A DNA stretch of 64,000 nt from Protonemura montana. Its lineage: Eukaryota > Arthropoda > Insecta > Plecoptera > Nemouridae. Below the pieces are notes generated by a model that was given only the letters and a program-made list of their open reading frames with translations, made no database searches and was not told the origin of the DNA. This document shows, piece by piece, positions 36,733 through 49,812 of the stretch (its first letter is position 1; each line of letters begins with the position of its first letter). The stretch lies in contig OX387607.1 in the NCBI GenBank assembly GCA_947568835.1, positions 16,977,701-17,041,700 of the forward strand, given 5' to 3'. The translations under genes and the position numbers were made by a program.

Positions 36733-37720
36733 AGGGACTCAGGAAAACATAAGGAGACTACAGTTTCACTAGGATTTCATCTGAGTTTTTAATATTAATA
36801 ATTCTCAGCAAGATCCAAGTAATATAAATGTATCCTGAAGTATTTGATTGATTTGTTGTGTTTAACTTAGCACTGTTTTGACATCTGTCCATGCGGCACT
36901 GGTCTAATGGCGTCAGTGAATGAGTGGATGATGATGAACCTAACCTAGCCTAGAAGGGAGGAGGGGAAACCCGGTGCCGGCACGTAGCCTACTCCTGTCG
37001 AAGACCAAGGGTACCCCAGGCTTAACGTCCCTTCCGAAGGACGGTACAACGCGAACAACAGGATTCCTTCACAAATCCATGCTGTCGAGAGGTTGATAAG
37101 CAAGGCGAGTGAAGTTGCTGTACTAACTTTCATCCCTCCAACCTCTCTCCCTAACAGAACTGGCCATGTGTATGATGGTCACCCACCCAATACCTGACCC
37201 AGTGCAGTGTTGCTTAACTTTCATCCCTCTAACCTCTCTCCCGAACAGAACTGGTCATGTGTATGATGGTCATCCATCCAATACCCGATCCAGCGCAGTG
37301 TTGCCTAACTTTCATCCCTGCAACCTCTCTCCCGAACATAACTGGTCTTGTGTATGATGGTCACCCATCCAATACCTGACCCAGCGCAGTGTTGCTTAAC
37401 TTTCATCCCTCCAACCTCTCTCCCAAACAGAACTGGTCATGTGTATGATAGTCACCCATCCAATACCTGACCCAGCGCAGTGTTGCTTAACTTTTATCCC
37501 TCCAACCTCTCTCCCGAACAGAACTGGTCATGTGTATGATGGTCACCCATCCAATACCTGATTCAGCGCAGTGTTGCTTAACTTTCATCCCTCCAACCTC
37601 TCTCCCGAACAGAACTGGTCATGTGTATGATGGTCACCCATCCAATACCTGACCCAGCGCAGTGTTGCTTAACTTCGGTGATCTAACGAGAACCGGTGTT
37701 ACCAACACGGCAAACCGTTC
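36733..37720 (-). mobile_element. 5S-derived SINE copy C with 6 x 91-bp tandem head
   Basis: Same structure as copy A: the 3' flank shared with copy A (36733-36845), tail, body (36950-37125), six 91-bp units (37125-37672) and the 5S-like head to about 37720 (ACACCGGTTCTCGTTAGATC). Confidence 0.85.
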
Positions 37721-40079
37721 TTCTGAAGTATTTCTAACTCATATATTATGTATTATTATTATTGCACTTTCAATATTTATTGGCATGTATTCTATTTACG
37801 TGGTTTTTCTTCAATTTGTGCTTGAATAGCATGATAAGCATATTTAAAAAAAAAAATTTTACTTTAGTAATTTTACACTCGACGACCAGCCGATATTTTA
37901 ACTTTTTTTTATATAAAATACCATCTCATTAGAAGTGTTCTGCTAAATTTAACCATCGAAAAGTCTAAAACAAATTGGGTTGTCTCATTTCAGAACTTTA
38001 AATTTACTATCAAATCATCCAGGCAATCGTATCATATTTCTTCGGTGAAATCAGCAGATAAAATCCATAACTGAAGCTAGAAACTTATAATTCCGTAGCT
38101 TTATTAAGTTTCCGGTAGAAATTCGATCAAGTTTACACAGATTTCCACTTACCATTATTTCCATCAAACAAATCGTCTTCCTATCTCACTTCCACCCACT
38201 TTCCCATACATTTACCATCCCCTCGACCACGAAAACACATTTCCCCAGCTCACAGATCATTAAATCCCCTTCCCCCCACACACAGACACCGCAAAATAGC
38301 GGCCAAGATAGAATTTTGCCCTCCTGCCCAAGCCCTTCACTGCCCCAAAACCGCCCTATCTTCACCCAACGCTAACATACACCATCATCGATATAATATA
38401 TAACAACCATTTCCAAGCCACAGCTGTTGGAAAACTTGTGACATGTCACTATTTACAACGACCCATGATGGTCTAGGGTTTTGTCCTCATATGCATATGA
38501 GGTTGACTTTTATCAAAAGAGAAATCTTGTTATGTGGTGAAAGAGCCCGCCTATTTTTGGCCCCTTGAGCCTCAAGCGCGTGCTACCCATGCCCCCAACC
38601 CTTATCGAGGCGACCAATCACAGAGCTAGGTTTATAATAAATTATATTTTATATTATTGTTGTGTTGGCACCTTATTTCTGGTCCCCAATCTATGACATA
38701 AGGGAGGGTTCACAGTTTCGGTTCAGGATATTAATACGTTTTATGCTTGACTGTTCAACTGTAAGCATCACGTAGCTATTTTTTCTTCTAGGTATTACTT
38801 TGATCGTTATACCCTCGGTATGGTGGGATATTTGTTTCCTTTGTTCGTTTTAGCGTAGGTTAAATCATTTCAGAAGCTAATAGATGGAATGGAACGTCAA
38901 GGAACGAGTGCTTTTAGTTCTAATTGCGTTATCTAATTGTATCTCATGTAGTATAGGGGCAAAATAATTAACACAAGGCTAAGGTGAACAAGAGAAGAAA
39001 GAAAATTGAGTTTTCTGTGCTTTTCTGAGCTTTTCCCTGAGTAAAGACCGAAATTTTGTCATGTATACGAAGATTCCACGAAATTAAAGCGATTTTTTTT
39101 TTAATCTTTCAAGCAATCAGCAGGACTTGAATTAAAAAGCAAGATATTCATCAACCACGATATTATTCTCTAGCAGAAAATTCTGAAGCATAATTCGAAT
39201 ACCTCAAAATGACGAATGAAACCAGCGAATCTCTTTAACTTTCCTAACTTTGTTCATCTGAAAGTTTCAAGACCACTTTATTCCGCAGCTACGAGATAGC
39301 AATGAATTACTTGGCTTAACTCTGACTTATCGACCCACGATGCAATAAACCCGGCATATCATGAACTTCACTTCCATGAACTTCACTAAAGTTTTGCTAT
39401 AGATCTAAACTTTCGCCGATGTCCAGTCAATGACTTAATCTTAGCACACTTTTAGAATCAACTTTTACACGAGAAGCGACGAAATCTTCAAAGATTCGCC
39501 GCGAACAGAACGTAGTAGCAACGAGATACGGGTTCAAGTCTTTTCTTTGCAAGCGACATTTAAAAGGATCATTTCAAGTTGAATGGTTAACCACAATTGG
39601 TAGCAATTTCTCGAGTTTCATTCAAGAGTTAACAAAGCTTGGACCGCATGGGGTTGGGGTTTGGGCGATGGTAAGGGTGCTCGCCTAGAACCACTTGAAT
39701 GTTTGCACCCGATGCTACCATCGTACCTTTAGTCGAATTGCTAATGATTTAATGCGAGTGATTGTAAAGTCAAGTTATAAGGGACATGTGCTCAGAGAAT
39801 AGCCTGGGTTATTCAGAGTTTTTTGGCATTTTTTTTTAAATATGAGCCCTGAATCTACAGTCGTAAGGAGTTTATTTCAATTTATTGAAAAAAAAAACAA
39901 TTCTGACTTTTTTTTTCAAACACGGCTTGTGATTTTAATTAGACTTTAAGTTCAATTACACCAGCAAATTAATCACATGTGTACTTTAACTATGACGCTG
40001 TAATGTTTAGAGTTTGTAACTTTTCTACCCAAGACGTTACGTTGTTCTTTCATCTTGTGTTCTTACAAGTTTTCACGTT
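37721..40079. other. Intergenic, no gene seen
   Basis: AT-rich. The only structure noted is an 18-bp perfect palindrome at 38485-38502 (CCTCATATGCATATGAGG). No coding frame with protein-like composition. Confidence 0.45.
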
Positions 40080-40692
40080 CCCAGTCATAACGCCATAACC
40101 CAGTCATAACGCCATATCCCTGTCATAACGCCATAACCCAGTCATAACGCCATATCACAGTCATAACGCCATAACCCAGTCATAACGCCATAACCCAGTC
40201 ATAACGCCATAACCCAGTCATAACGCCATATCACAGTCATAACGCCATAACCCAGTCATAACGCCATAACCCAGTCATAACGCCATAACCCAGTCATAAC
40301 GCCATAACCCAGTCATAACGCCATAACCCAGTCATAACGCCATAACCCAGTCATAACGCCATAACCCAGTCATAACGCCATAACCCAGTCATAACGCCAT
40401 AACCCAGTCAAAACGCCATAACCCAGTCATAACGCCATAACCCAGTCATAACGCCATATCACAGTCATAACGCCATAACCCAGTCATAACGCCATATCAC
40501 AGTCATAACGCCATAACCCAGTCAAAACGCCATAACCCAGTCATAACGCCATAACCCAGTCATAACGCCATAACCCTGTCATAACGCCATATCACAGTCA
40601 TAACGCCATAACCCAGTCATAACGCCATACGCCAGTCATAACGCCATATCCCTGTCATAACGCCATAACCCAGTCATAACGCCATATCCCAG
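40080..40692. repeat. 19-bp minisatellite, about 32 copies
   Basis: Unit CATAACGCCATAACCCAGT. Variants ending in TATCACAGT and TATCCCTGT are interspersed, partly in a repeated order. Confidence 0.95.
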
Positions 40693-42244
40693 CGCTTTGA
40701 AAGAAGAGCTTTATGCGCTAAAGGTTGTGCATTACTGGGGTAAATTAGATATTCTAGGAGCCAATTTTCCTTCATTGCTTTCAACGAGTTTCTTTGTGTT
40801 TTCTTGAATTTTCCTGTACATAATCCGACAACTTTTGCTATTTTCTTGCCAGATTAGAGAGTTTATGGACCACCACATTCTCTTTATCAATTACCCGACA
40901 TATTTGAGAATCTATAATCTCTCAAAATATCATCTCCATTTGGGACATTTCAAGAAAATGGCGTTTAGAACATTGTTTTTTGATTTTATAACAAGGTTTT
41001 TTGTTGAATTCATTGAATATCAAGGATAGCATTCAAAAACAAATTGTGACATCTCCTGAAACGTTTATTTTACAAAAAGTGTCAACTTATCTCGATTCTT
41101 ACCCAAAAAATCGCATAAATGATTTAATTCCAAACTTGAATGAAGTTTCACCCGTGAGAGTTTCTCGAAGATGAACGAGAAATCATAAGTGAAAGAATTG
41201 CTCAACATTTCTTGGGTAGCAAGAAGCTAAGTTTGTGTGTATGAACTTAGGTACTGGCATTAGCTCCGATTCGTTCTCCTGGAAAGCAGCCAACAAATCG
41301 ACAGCATGATTCCTGACAGGTCAGTGTTACCAACTCACTGACGTCTTCCTACCTTCAAGTGTCGGTGTTTTTGTCATTTTAAAACCCGTGTCGGCTTCAC
41401 TTTGACAACTTGACTGTGTTTTGTACTCAAAATGCCGACCATTCTAAATCTTACTTTACCAACAAAAGCCGGTGGCAACAATAGGTTCGTGTTAGACTGT
41501 GACTGGGGTTTGGGGTGTTACTATGGGGTTTGGGGTAAGAGCAACCCTTTGATCTGTAAAGACGAACAATGGTCTGTTGGTCAGATGGTCAATGCCGGCA
41601 ATGCTTTGCTGTTGATTTCTGCCGCTTGGCTTTCACTTCTCTCAAATGAACATCACTTTGGTAGTCAATATACCAGCTTGGGCTGCGAGAGAATCTGTAA
41701 TCTGTCGCTGCTTATTTTCTGTTTTTTAAGTCTGCGTTTAATTTGAGATGGTTTTAAAAATGATACCTTTGTGATATTATAAATTTGCAGTGGCGTTTTT
41801 TGATGGATTTATAAAATAGCAGGTTTTGTTAGTTTTTAGCAAAGTTTGCGATTGCAAATTTAAAGCACAAAACTTTGAAAAAATGCAAAATGAAAAAAAA
41901 ATTCAGTTGACGTCGAATAGGAAATTTTCTCTCAATCAAAATTAAGCTACATACGTATTGTATTTCCTGATCGGTTTTTTTAATTCTGTTCGGTTGCTCT
42001 TCTATGTTTTAGATTAAAGTAAATCCGACTTCAAAAGTTTATTAATTTGCACGTTAATGTCATTTTTGTAGCTAAGAAAAATTCGCAAGCGAAATTTGAC
42101 ACATTATAACTTCTTTATGATGGATCTTTGTAAAAAGTTGAGACATTTAAAAGTAAAAACATGTTTGTTTTAAAATAATATAAAAAGTTTTTATTAGAAA
42201 TTTAGTAAAAGTGCTACACAAATGTCCTCCCCATGAAGCTCGAG
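40693..42244. other. Intergenic with one short ORF
   Basis: Apart from the ORF at 41432-41746 no feature is supported. TTTATT at 42190-42195 is the likely minus-strand polyadenylation signal of the next gene, 50 nt after its stop. Confidence 0.45.
41432..41746 (+). CDS. Hypothetical short ORF, 104 codons
   Basis: A good start context (CAAAATGCC) opens a 104-residue frame with one hydrophobic segment (NALLLISAAWLSLL) and another at the C-terminus (NLSLLIFCFLSLRLI). The N-terminal part is rich in Gly, Trp, Tyr and Cys (CDWGLGCYYGVWGKSN). A strong donor-like GGGGTAAGAG at about 41534 could make this only the first coding exon, but no matching acceptor was found. No family recognised. Confidence 0.28.
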   Translation: MPTILNLTLPTKAGGNNRFVLDCDWGLGCYYGVWGKSNPLICKDEQWSVGQMVNAGNALLLISAAWLSLLSNEHHFGSQYTSLGCERICNLSLLIFCFLSLRLI

Positions 42245-45200
42245 TCACTGATTGTTGTCGGCACTGTTTTGATCTTCGTTGTTAGATCGTTCCAAGACAG
42301 AAACCCGATCTTTCACGAACACATTCTCGACGGGCAACGGAAACTTCTTGAACATCGGGTTCGGGACACTCGAAGTTCCTTCGAATTTATCCACAAATTT
42401 GTGCGCTTTTTTCCTTAAATTACTGGACTCATTTTCAAAAGAATTCGAATCATTGGAAGCCACATCGGCCTTCGCGATAATTTCAACGTCAAACGCGTCT
42501 CGTTCGGCGTTGGTTTTGTTTTCATTTCCCGTCGCACTCGATTTATCTTCGTTAATTTCTTCCGCCGAATCTTCTTCGCAAACTCTCTTCCAGAACGTGA
42601 ACGTTTTTTTTATCTCTTCCGCGTCTCCTTCGTTAAACGCTTCGTTATTTTCACCGCCTTGTCGTTCGTTTAGCGACGTTGTGACGTCATCCGAGTCACT
42701 GACTGAACTCACCGCCTTCTTCTCACTACTGCTAAACAGTTTGATTAAGTTACCGACTTTAGGCAGCGGTGGTTTCTTCGTTGACTTCTTCTTTGTTTCC
42801 ACGGGCAAAACATTCGAGTTAATTTCTTCGCTTTTCTCTGGAATTACTTCGACAGCCTGGATTTCCATTTGCTTGTTTTCCCCAGAAAACTCCAGATGTG
42901 TCGGTTTCACGTCGTCTGGAAAGTCATTTTGTACTTCCGTCTCAACTGTCGTATCTTTCCACGAAACTAATCTTGTCGTAGAAGACTCATCTTCTTTTGA
43001 CCGAGGTCTGTTGATTTTCAAAATACTTCTCGGCGAGTGGTAAGAACTGCTTTCAAAACACACGTCGCCGATGTCCAAATCTTCGTCAGCTACGCCAATA
43101 ATTTCCACCGAGTCTTTGATCTTCAACAATCCCGATCTACTTTGATACGCGGCGTTGTCTTCAACTTCCTCTTCGTTGTTTAGGAACGACATTTTCTGGA
43201 CCATCATTGAGCTTCCCGAGTCGAATCTTTTCCCACACAAAAGTTCAACAGAGTCTCGATGTTTTCCTAAACTTGATGAACTTTTGTGTGCGAATCCGTA
43301 GCCGAGTCCGAAGTCCTCATCGTCTGTCTCCGTCTCGTCGTCGTCGTTCTTTGCTCGTATGATCTCAACTGAGTTATTATGTTTTACTAAACTGCATGCG
43401 CTTCTATTCTTTGAACTCTTTTTGTTTGGGATTCCAAAACTTTTTGAGTTGTGCAGTTCTTCGGGAACTTCTTGGTTTTCTAAATTCGATGATAAAACTT
43501 CGAGGGATTTGGTTGACAGCTGCGTCGGTGAATCGACGATTTTTAAAATAGTTTGTAAGTCGAGTGCGCCGTCGGTGATTTGCTGCTAAAAAATAAAACA
43601 TTCATAATTATTATCATGAAAACACTCACTGATTTTCTGTGCGCTTTTCCGATTGAATTTATAAAGTTGAAGATTTTAACTATGACATGTCTTTATATCC
43701 TAGATTTAGTTTTATTTGTATTTGAAAATCCTGAAAGTTTAAAAATTAATCTGATGTTCATGATTTTAATACGAGAAGAGGCAAAAATGACCGACAATCG
43801 AGAACAAGACTGGCAATCACAGAAAGAACACAATTAAGCGTAGGAGCAAAGATTTTTAACAATTTACCTGAGCAAATCAAATTCAGAAACTCCAATAGAC
43901 AAGCTTTTAAACGAGCGAACCATGCATTTTATACATGAGATGAATTCGAAGAATCACTTCATTGTATTTTTAACTAATGTAGATTTTATTGCTAGAATGG
44001 ATGTGACGATGATTTTAACTGAAAATACCAATGTATATAAATTTAAAATTTTATAATTTTTCTCCATGCTTTTACATAATATGTCATAAAATTTACTATG
44101 AATGTTTTCTTCGGAAAAATGGAAATAAAGGAAAAATACAATACAATACCAATATTTTATAGGAAATACAATGAAAGCTTGTAATGAATCAACCTCAGCT
44201 CGAAGCACAAATAAACTCGATGCCAAACTTTCTGACTTGAAATTTTGTTACTGACAAGAAATATTTATGCCACTCACCGAATCAGCGACATTTTCCGCCT
44301 CACTCGATGATTCGTCATCGCGATCAAACAACTTCGACAGACTTTTCATTCCGAGCCCAGCTTTTCCGTCCGCATTTTCTACGATTTTCTCGACCGGAAA
44401 ATCATTAATCGCCGCACTGGTGTTAAAGTCCCAAGTAAACTGAACGTTTTCAACAACACAGACATCGGTCTTCTCGGCGTCTTCCATGAACGGATGATTG
44501 ATTGCTTCGTGCATCTTAAACTCTTCTGTTCTCAAACGAACACCGGCCTGCGAATCACTTTCAATACTTTCACCGACCTTTCCCTCAACTTTCTCATCCT
44601 CTAACACCTCATCCTTTAAATCATTCACATTTCCCGAACCAGAATCCAAATTAGTTCCCACATTTTCAGTAGCAACGACCTGGTCAGAGCAACTCAACCT
44701 TCGGAAAAGAGCGACATCAGATTCTTGATTGTCGCAAATCTTTTCCCCGATTTCCTCTGTTGCTTTTATAACAAGCGAAATACTTCCTTTGCAATCTTCG
44801 AGTCTGAACTCTGATTCTTCTTCAACTAAATCCTGTTCTTGCCACTTGTCTTCCAGTCGTCCATCATTCGAGGCTCGGCATTCTTGAAGAAGTAAATCCA
44901 CGCCATGATCTTGACTGTATTTACCATCGAGGCTGTCATCAGATTGAATGTTGACAGCGAGGCTACTTGTTGAATTGCCAGGTTTTAAGCTTGGTCCGAT
45001 CTCAGGTTCGCTATTCACGCTTGTATTTTCCTCAGACTTTGGAGCCCACAGATTGTTGATTGAAACTCCGGTACGCGATTCATTAGACTGTAACTCAACA
45101 CCCACGCTTTGTTCGGTGTCAACGCTGAGATTAGCTTCTGATCTTGTGGCTATGGAGATGTCGGTTTGTACAGAGATTCCCGTCTCCGAGGCGTTGGACT

Positions 45201-45768
45201 GGAGCTCGAATGCTGCCCCAGCCGAAATTCCGTTGTCTGCAATCTTACCGGCGAGCGGTCCACGTGTTTTCACTGAAATGCCGCCGGAAAAATCTTCAGA
45301 TTGTCCATCGATGCCAACTCTAGAACCGTTTTCAATGCTGATTTCTACTCGGGTTAAATTTTCGGCCAGATCTCCAGTCTCAGATTCGTTTTGTTGTAAT
45401 ACTTCGTTTTCGTTTTCGTCATCTGATTTAACGCTTGAGACATGATTTTCAATACTTACTTCGTCTTCAGACTTTGTCGATAAATCGCTGAACGAATCGA
45501 CAGGTTCGTCAAGACCACAATAACTTGGCTGCGGTCCTTCAAAGTTTTTGGTCCACGAGGCTGTATTTGGGACGTCTTCGAAGATCTCTTCGTCGCCTTC
45601 CTCCTCATCTGTCCCGCTTTCAAGCAGTGAACCCAACAATCCTTCAGATTTCTTAGCCAAACCGTCGATATTCTCAAAGGTTTCTGTGTTTTTCTCGCGT
45701 TTTCTCTGAGTTTCGCTGCTGTCATCAGAATCAGAATTACTGGACAGAAGAAGATTATTATAGCTCAT
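42245..45768 (-). CDS. Large acidic, Ser-rich protein of unknown function
   Basis: Two exons (44278-45768 and 42245-43585, phase 0 junction) give about 943 residues. The start ATG at 45768 leads MSYNNLLLSSNSDSDDSSE. The whole chain is hydrophilic, rich in Ser, Glu, Asp and Asn, and probably disordered. No membrane segment, zinc ligand set or enzyme motif is visible. The second exon is more basic in places (TKKKSTKKPPLPKVGNLIKL). Short repeated phrases such as DSVEII and DSVELL occur in the exon 2 part. AATAAA (minus strand) lies about 50 nt after the stop. It is head-to-head with the gene at 46274, 505 bp apart. The reading frame of almost 2.9 kb over two exons with clean splice sites makes it a real gene, but I cannot assign a family. 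Confidence 0.72.
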
Positions 45769-46273
45769 TTTATCAAACAGGCTGTCGCCAGAAAATTATG
45801 GTATTTTTGTTCTTGCCCTCGGATTTGAGAACACTTTATGACGTGAGCTTGGCTGTGACAGTAGCCATGGTTTTATAAAAATAAATATGATAATAATATT
45901 TGTGAAATACATTATTAAGTTTGGGTATTTATTTTTGAGTGCTAAAGCTGTTTACTCAATAACTACTGCTGTTTTTTACTGACTTTCTGTTTCTCCTGCG
46001 CTAAAAATATTCAGAAAAAACTCCTTTTAAGTTATGATTCCGCTTGACTTTTTGTCATCGACTTTGGTACTAAATGTCATGATGAATGAAGGACGTGCCA
46101 AATAATTTACAAACAGAAGCAAAACATTCAGGAGGCGTGTTCTCTCATTTGTTTACCGTTTTCTTTTCAAAATCAACAAAACGTCATTTTAAAACATCTC
46201 TAGGCTCACTTTCTACTTTTAGTTAGAAAGACCACAAAATTATTAGTGATTCATTACATATTTAGCAACAAAA
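45769..46273. promoter_or_regulatory. Divergent promoter of two unrecognised genes
   Basis: A 505-bp AT-rich gap between two opposite start codons. No TATA box or known motif stands out. Short head-to-head spacing suggests shared regulation, which is inference. Confidence 0.45.
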
Positions 46274-49200
46274 ATGGCTTATTTGTTTTTGGGCGGACTT
46301 GCGGTTGTAGGAAGTGCATTCTACATGGCGAGGAAAATGTTGAGCTACCTAACTGTAAGTTTTCCTCTTTCCAATCTTGAGTATTCCTACAAATTGTTCA
46401 ACTCTGAGTGAAAATTAACTTTTTTTCGGTGCAGGATCCACGTGAAGCGGATGTCCGAGCAGAAACTTCATCAAATCCAACGGCACGAAGCGGGGTTTTG
46501 AACGAAACACTTCGAGGTAATAACGAAAGCGAAGTCGAACAAGCTCTCCGTTTAGAAAAACAACTTCATGAACTTAACACGACGTTAGCGACGTTAAAGT
46601 CACAATACAAACAAAAATACGGCGTCGAGCCAGCAGATTGCGGGGCTAACAAATATAAAACAGTTAAATCTTTTAATTCAAATAAGCACGCGAGAAAATC
46701 GAGCAAAAAGTTGTGCTTAACTTCTGAAAGTTCATCTGAAGGCTCAAGTAAAGCTTCTACAGTAATTCTAAAAAAACCAAAAGCTAGCTCTGCTGGCTCC
46801 AGTACTACATTCGCAGATGCTGAAAATTCACCGCTTAGCTACCGCTTTTCCGAGGAAGAGAAAAGCGTATATAAAGATCCTCTCGTTGGAAAAGCCGAAG
46901 TGGAACCGAAGGAAAAAGTGGAAAAGTGGCTGGAAACCAACACAGCAAACAACTTGCCGCATAGCAGTTCTGGAAAATATTCTAAGCCTAAATTTCCAAA
47001 AGCATTGACGATGACAATTCCAGCAAATGATCCGCCTAAGATGTGGCATTCTGTTGATAAAGATCCTTTCAATTCTTGCGAGACTTACATTGTGTCGTCT
47101 CCCAGGAGAGAGTCTCCGAAGAAAGGCGCTCCTCACCTGTATAAACGTCTTAATTTGAGAAAGAAATCTACTGTGAATGTGGATGAATCCAAAAAGTCCA
47201 AATCAAAGCCGCGAAAAGCGGAAGAAGACACTGAAAACACGCCGAGCTCAAACAAAGAAAAATCTAACGTCAACAAGAAAAGCTTTAGTTCTGAGCCAGA
47301 TTTGAGGAAGAAGAAAGATTCTGGGAAGAATGAGACCCACGAGTTGCAGGAAAACCACAACAACGATGAAGAACAGAACATCGATTACAAAAACCACAAG
47401 TCTATGCATTCAGATTCGGAACATTTCAGTGATTCAAACAACGAGTCTAGCGACGAATGCGCGGAAAACAGCGCACACAACAGGAATACTGCAGGGAAGT
47501 CTAACTACAGGAGTAGATCTGTTTCACCTTCAAAGAAATCTCTTCCTAAACAAACAGGAGAAGTGATGTTGGGAGAAACATCTTCGAAACGGAGCGGTTC
47601 GAAGTTAAAGCAGTCTCAGACTCAATTGAAAAGTAAAATCGACGAGGTTCTAGAAATGAAGGCTTTCGAGAAAAGAAAGTCATCTACAATTTTAAACAAA
47701 AAGAGCGAGCCGTCTATTAGTTTGGGCGAGACGAAAGATCGGTTTGGTTCCGGTTCCGGTTCCGATGAAGAGTTGATGTTGACCAAGATGGCCAAATCGC
47801 CTGCCAAGAAGAAAGGTTTTTCAAATGCCGTGCGAGAAACTTGTTCAAACCGGGAAAGATTGAATCCCATTGCATTCGATTCCTGCAGAGAGAAAGAAAA
47901 CGCTGGCAAGTCAAAGCTGACTGACACCAAGATTGCATTTGAAGCTAAAAACAACATGAAATTATCAGTTTCAAATCAGGAAAGACCGACGAAAAAGGGG
48001 ACAGAACAACTGGGTCGGAGAACGAATTCATTTGATATAAGAAAAGACACCGAAGATGAATTCCACGAGAAGGGATCTGGTTCGAAAGAGCGCCCAAAGA
48101 CTGCTGATAATATTGCTCTGATGTCTGCAAGAAAAATGAATGAAAAAAGCAAAGAATTTATTGCAAAGTTCCAGTTGAGGGACGTCTCGGGCAAAGAACG
48201 ACCAAAGTCTGCGGAAAAAGCAAACTCGTTTGACAAGAGGAAAGAATTTGAAGCCAAATTTCACATTAAAGAACTTCCTGGAAGTGACGATTCCAAGCCA
48301 GTAGAAAAGGTTCCCAAAACAAATCAATTTGAAAAGAGGAAGGAGTTCGAGAGCAAGTTCCACATTAAGGACTGCTCAAATGAAGACGCTCGAGGTCCTT
48401 CCGAAGAATCAGGTTTACCCACAAAAGTGAGCCCATTCGACAAAAGGAAAGAATTCAACGCCAAATATCACATGAAGAGTTTAAGTCCAGATCAGCCGCC
48501 CAAACCAGCGCAAACTGTCATTTTAAGCGTGCGCTCAGGATCTGAGCGGAGGAAAGAAGTTCTAGCCCAATACCAAAAGAAACCCCTTCTAGAGCGATCA
48601 AAAACACCTATAAACGGAGCAAAATCCTTGCAGATCAAACCTGAAAACAAGATTAAAGAACCGGCTAAATGTGTAACCTCGAAAATACAACCATCGCCGG
48701 GGAACGTGGCAATCGGGAAAGCGGAAAAGCTGAGTCCACTGCAGAGGAGAATGAGTTACGACGCAAAACACCGTATGAAGCCATTGAGTCAGAGCAAACG
48801 TAACCCCGCGAATAACCACGACCTGCAGGTAGAAAACACTTTGCTCGGAGTGAACGGCGCGGACTCAAACGCAGATCGTCTCTTAAACACAGAGAAATCA
48901 TTAACTCCTGCGACACAAGACGAAAGTAACTTGTTCAATCTGCCGAAGACATCGCCCACGATGAACAGACAGCCAAACGACGGTACAAGGAAGACATATC
49001 TCTTTGATTGGGAGAGCAAACGCTATGCTGTGGCCGATAAACAAGATATTGTCACCGGTATTTCCCAGGATAGAAAGCCAGGAAATCGTCGCGGATCTTC
49101 GATACCGCCGCGGAAAGCCAAGCCCTTGGCACCGCAAGACATTAAGAGACCTCTGTCAGCAGGTGGGAAGATGAACGAAGCTAAATCAACTGACTCTAAT

Positions 49201-49812
49201 TATCGCGGGAAACTTGCATCGGAGAAGAAGAAGAAATTTGGAACCGACTCCGATGACGAAAATAGCAGTGAAAACGACAGGTTTTTAGTTGGAAAGAGTA
49301 GCTCGGAATGGGGAAGTCAACCATCAGCAAACAGTTTCGATTTTGGATTTGATGCGAAAGGTCTAAACGACTCTAATTTTTCTAGCGCAGTTAGCAGTGA
49401 CGTGTCTGAAGAAACGATGGTGAAAGAGTTGAAGAATAAAGTCTCAGCTCGGCGATGTCCTGAAGATGATTCTGATGAAGAAAATGATGATGGAAATGTA
49501 AATGCAACGACTGGAGAAGTTCGTTTCTCTAGACGTTCATCTGATTGTGAACAAAATGAGATCGATGATCGATCAAGATTGAACAACTTAGATCTAGCCT
49601 CCAGTGTCAGTGGAATCAGCTTAAATAGCAATCGTTTGAATAGATCTGCTGCTAGAATGATTTTGGACGACGAAGATGATCCGTCCAGCCACGTATTTAC
49701 TGGTACCAGAGCTTTGAGAAAATCAAAGAAAAGTCTATTCACCAAAGGTTCTTGTGATGAGCTATCGGTTCTTACCAAAGGATTCAAACGAGTGGCAAAG
49801 GATGAGACATAG
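46274..49812 (+). CDS. Membrane-anchored Lys/Ser-rich repeat protein, unrecognised
   Basis: Exon 1 (46274-46354) encodes a short hydrophobic N-terminus, MAYLFLGGLAVVGSAFYM, likely a signal anchor. Exon 2 (46435-49812) adds 1125 residues; total about 1152. Residues 55-85 look like a short coiled coil (VEQALRLEKQLHELNTTLAT). The rest is charged and probably disordered. About residues 560-830 hold six or seven degenerate repeats of roughly 30-50 residues with the core FDKRKEFEAKFHIKEL and variants (KSKEFIAKFQLRD, FEKRKEFESKFHIKD, FDKRKEFNAKYHMKSLSP, MSYDAKHRMKPLS). These loosely resemble the SEYxxKFxxxSP repeats of the centriolar microtubule-binding protein MDM1, but MDM1 has no N-terminal membrane helix, so homology is only a suggestion. 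The C-terminus has a basic patch (RALRKSKKSLFTKG). Confidence 0.75.

Noticed and set aside
38485-38502. 18-bp perfect palindrome CCTCATATGCATATGAGG
   Set aside because: Isolated in AT-rich intergenic DNA with no neighbouring gene or repeat; kept only as a note, since one such palindrome in 64 kb carries little weight.
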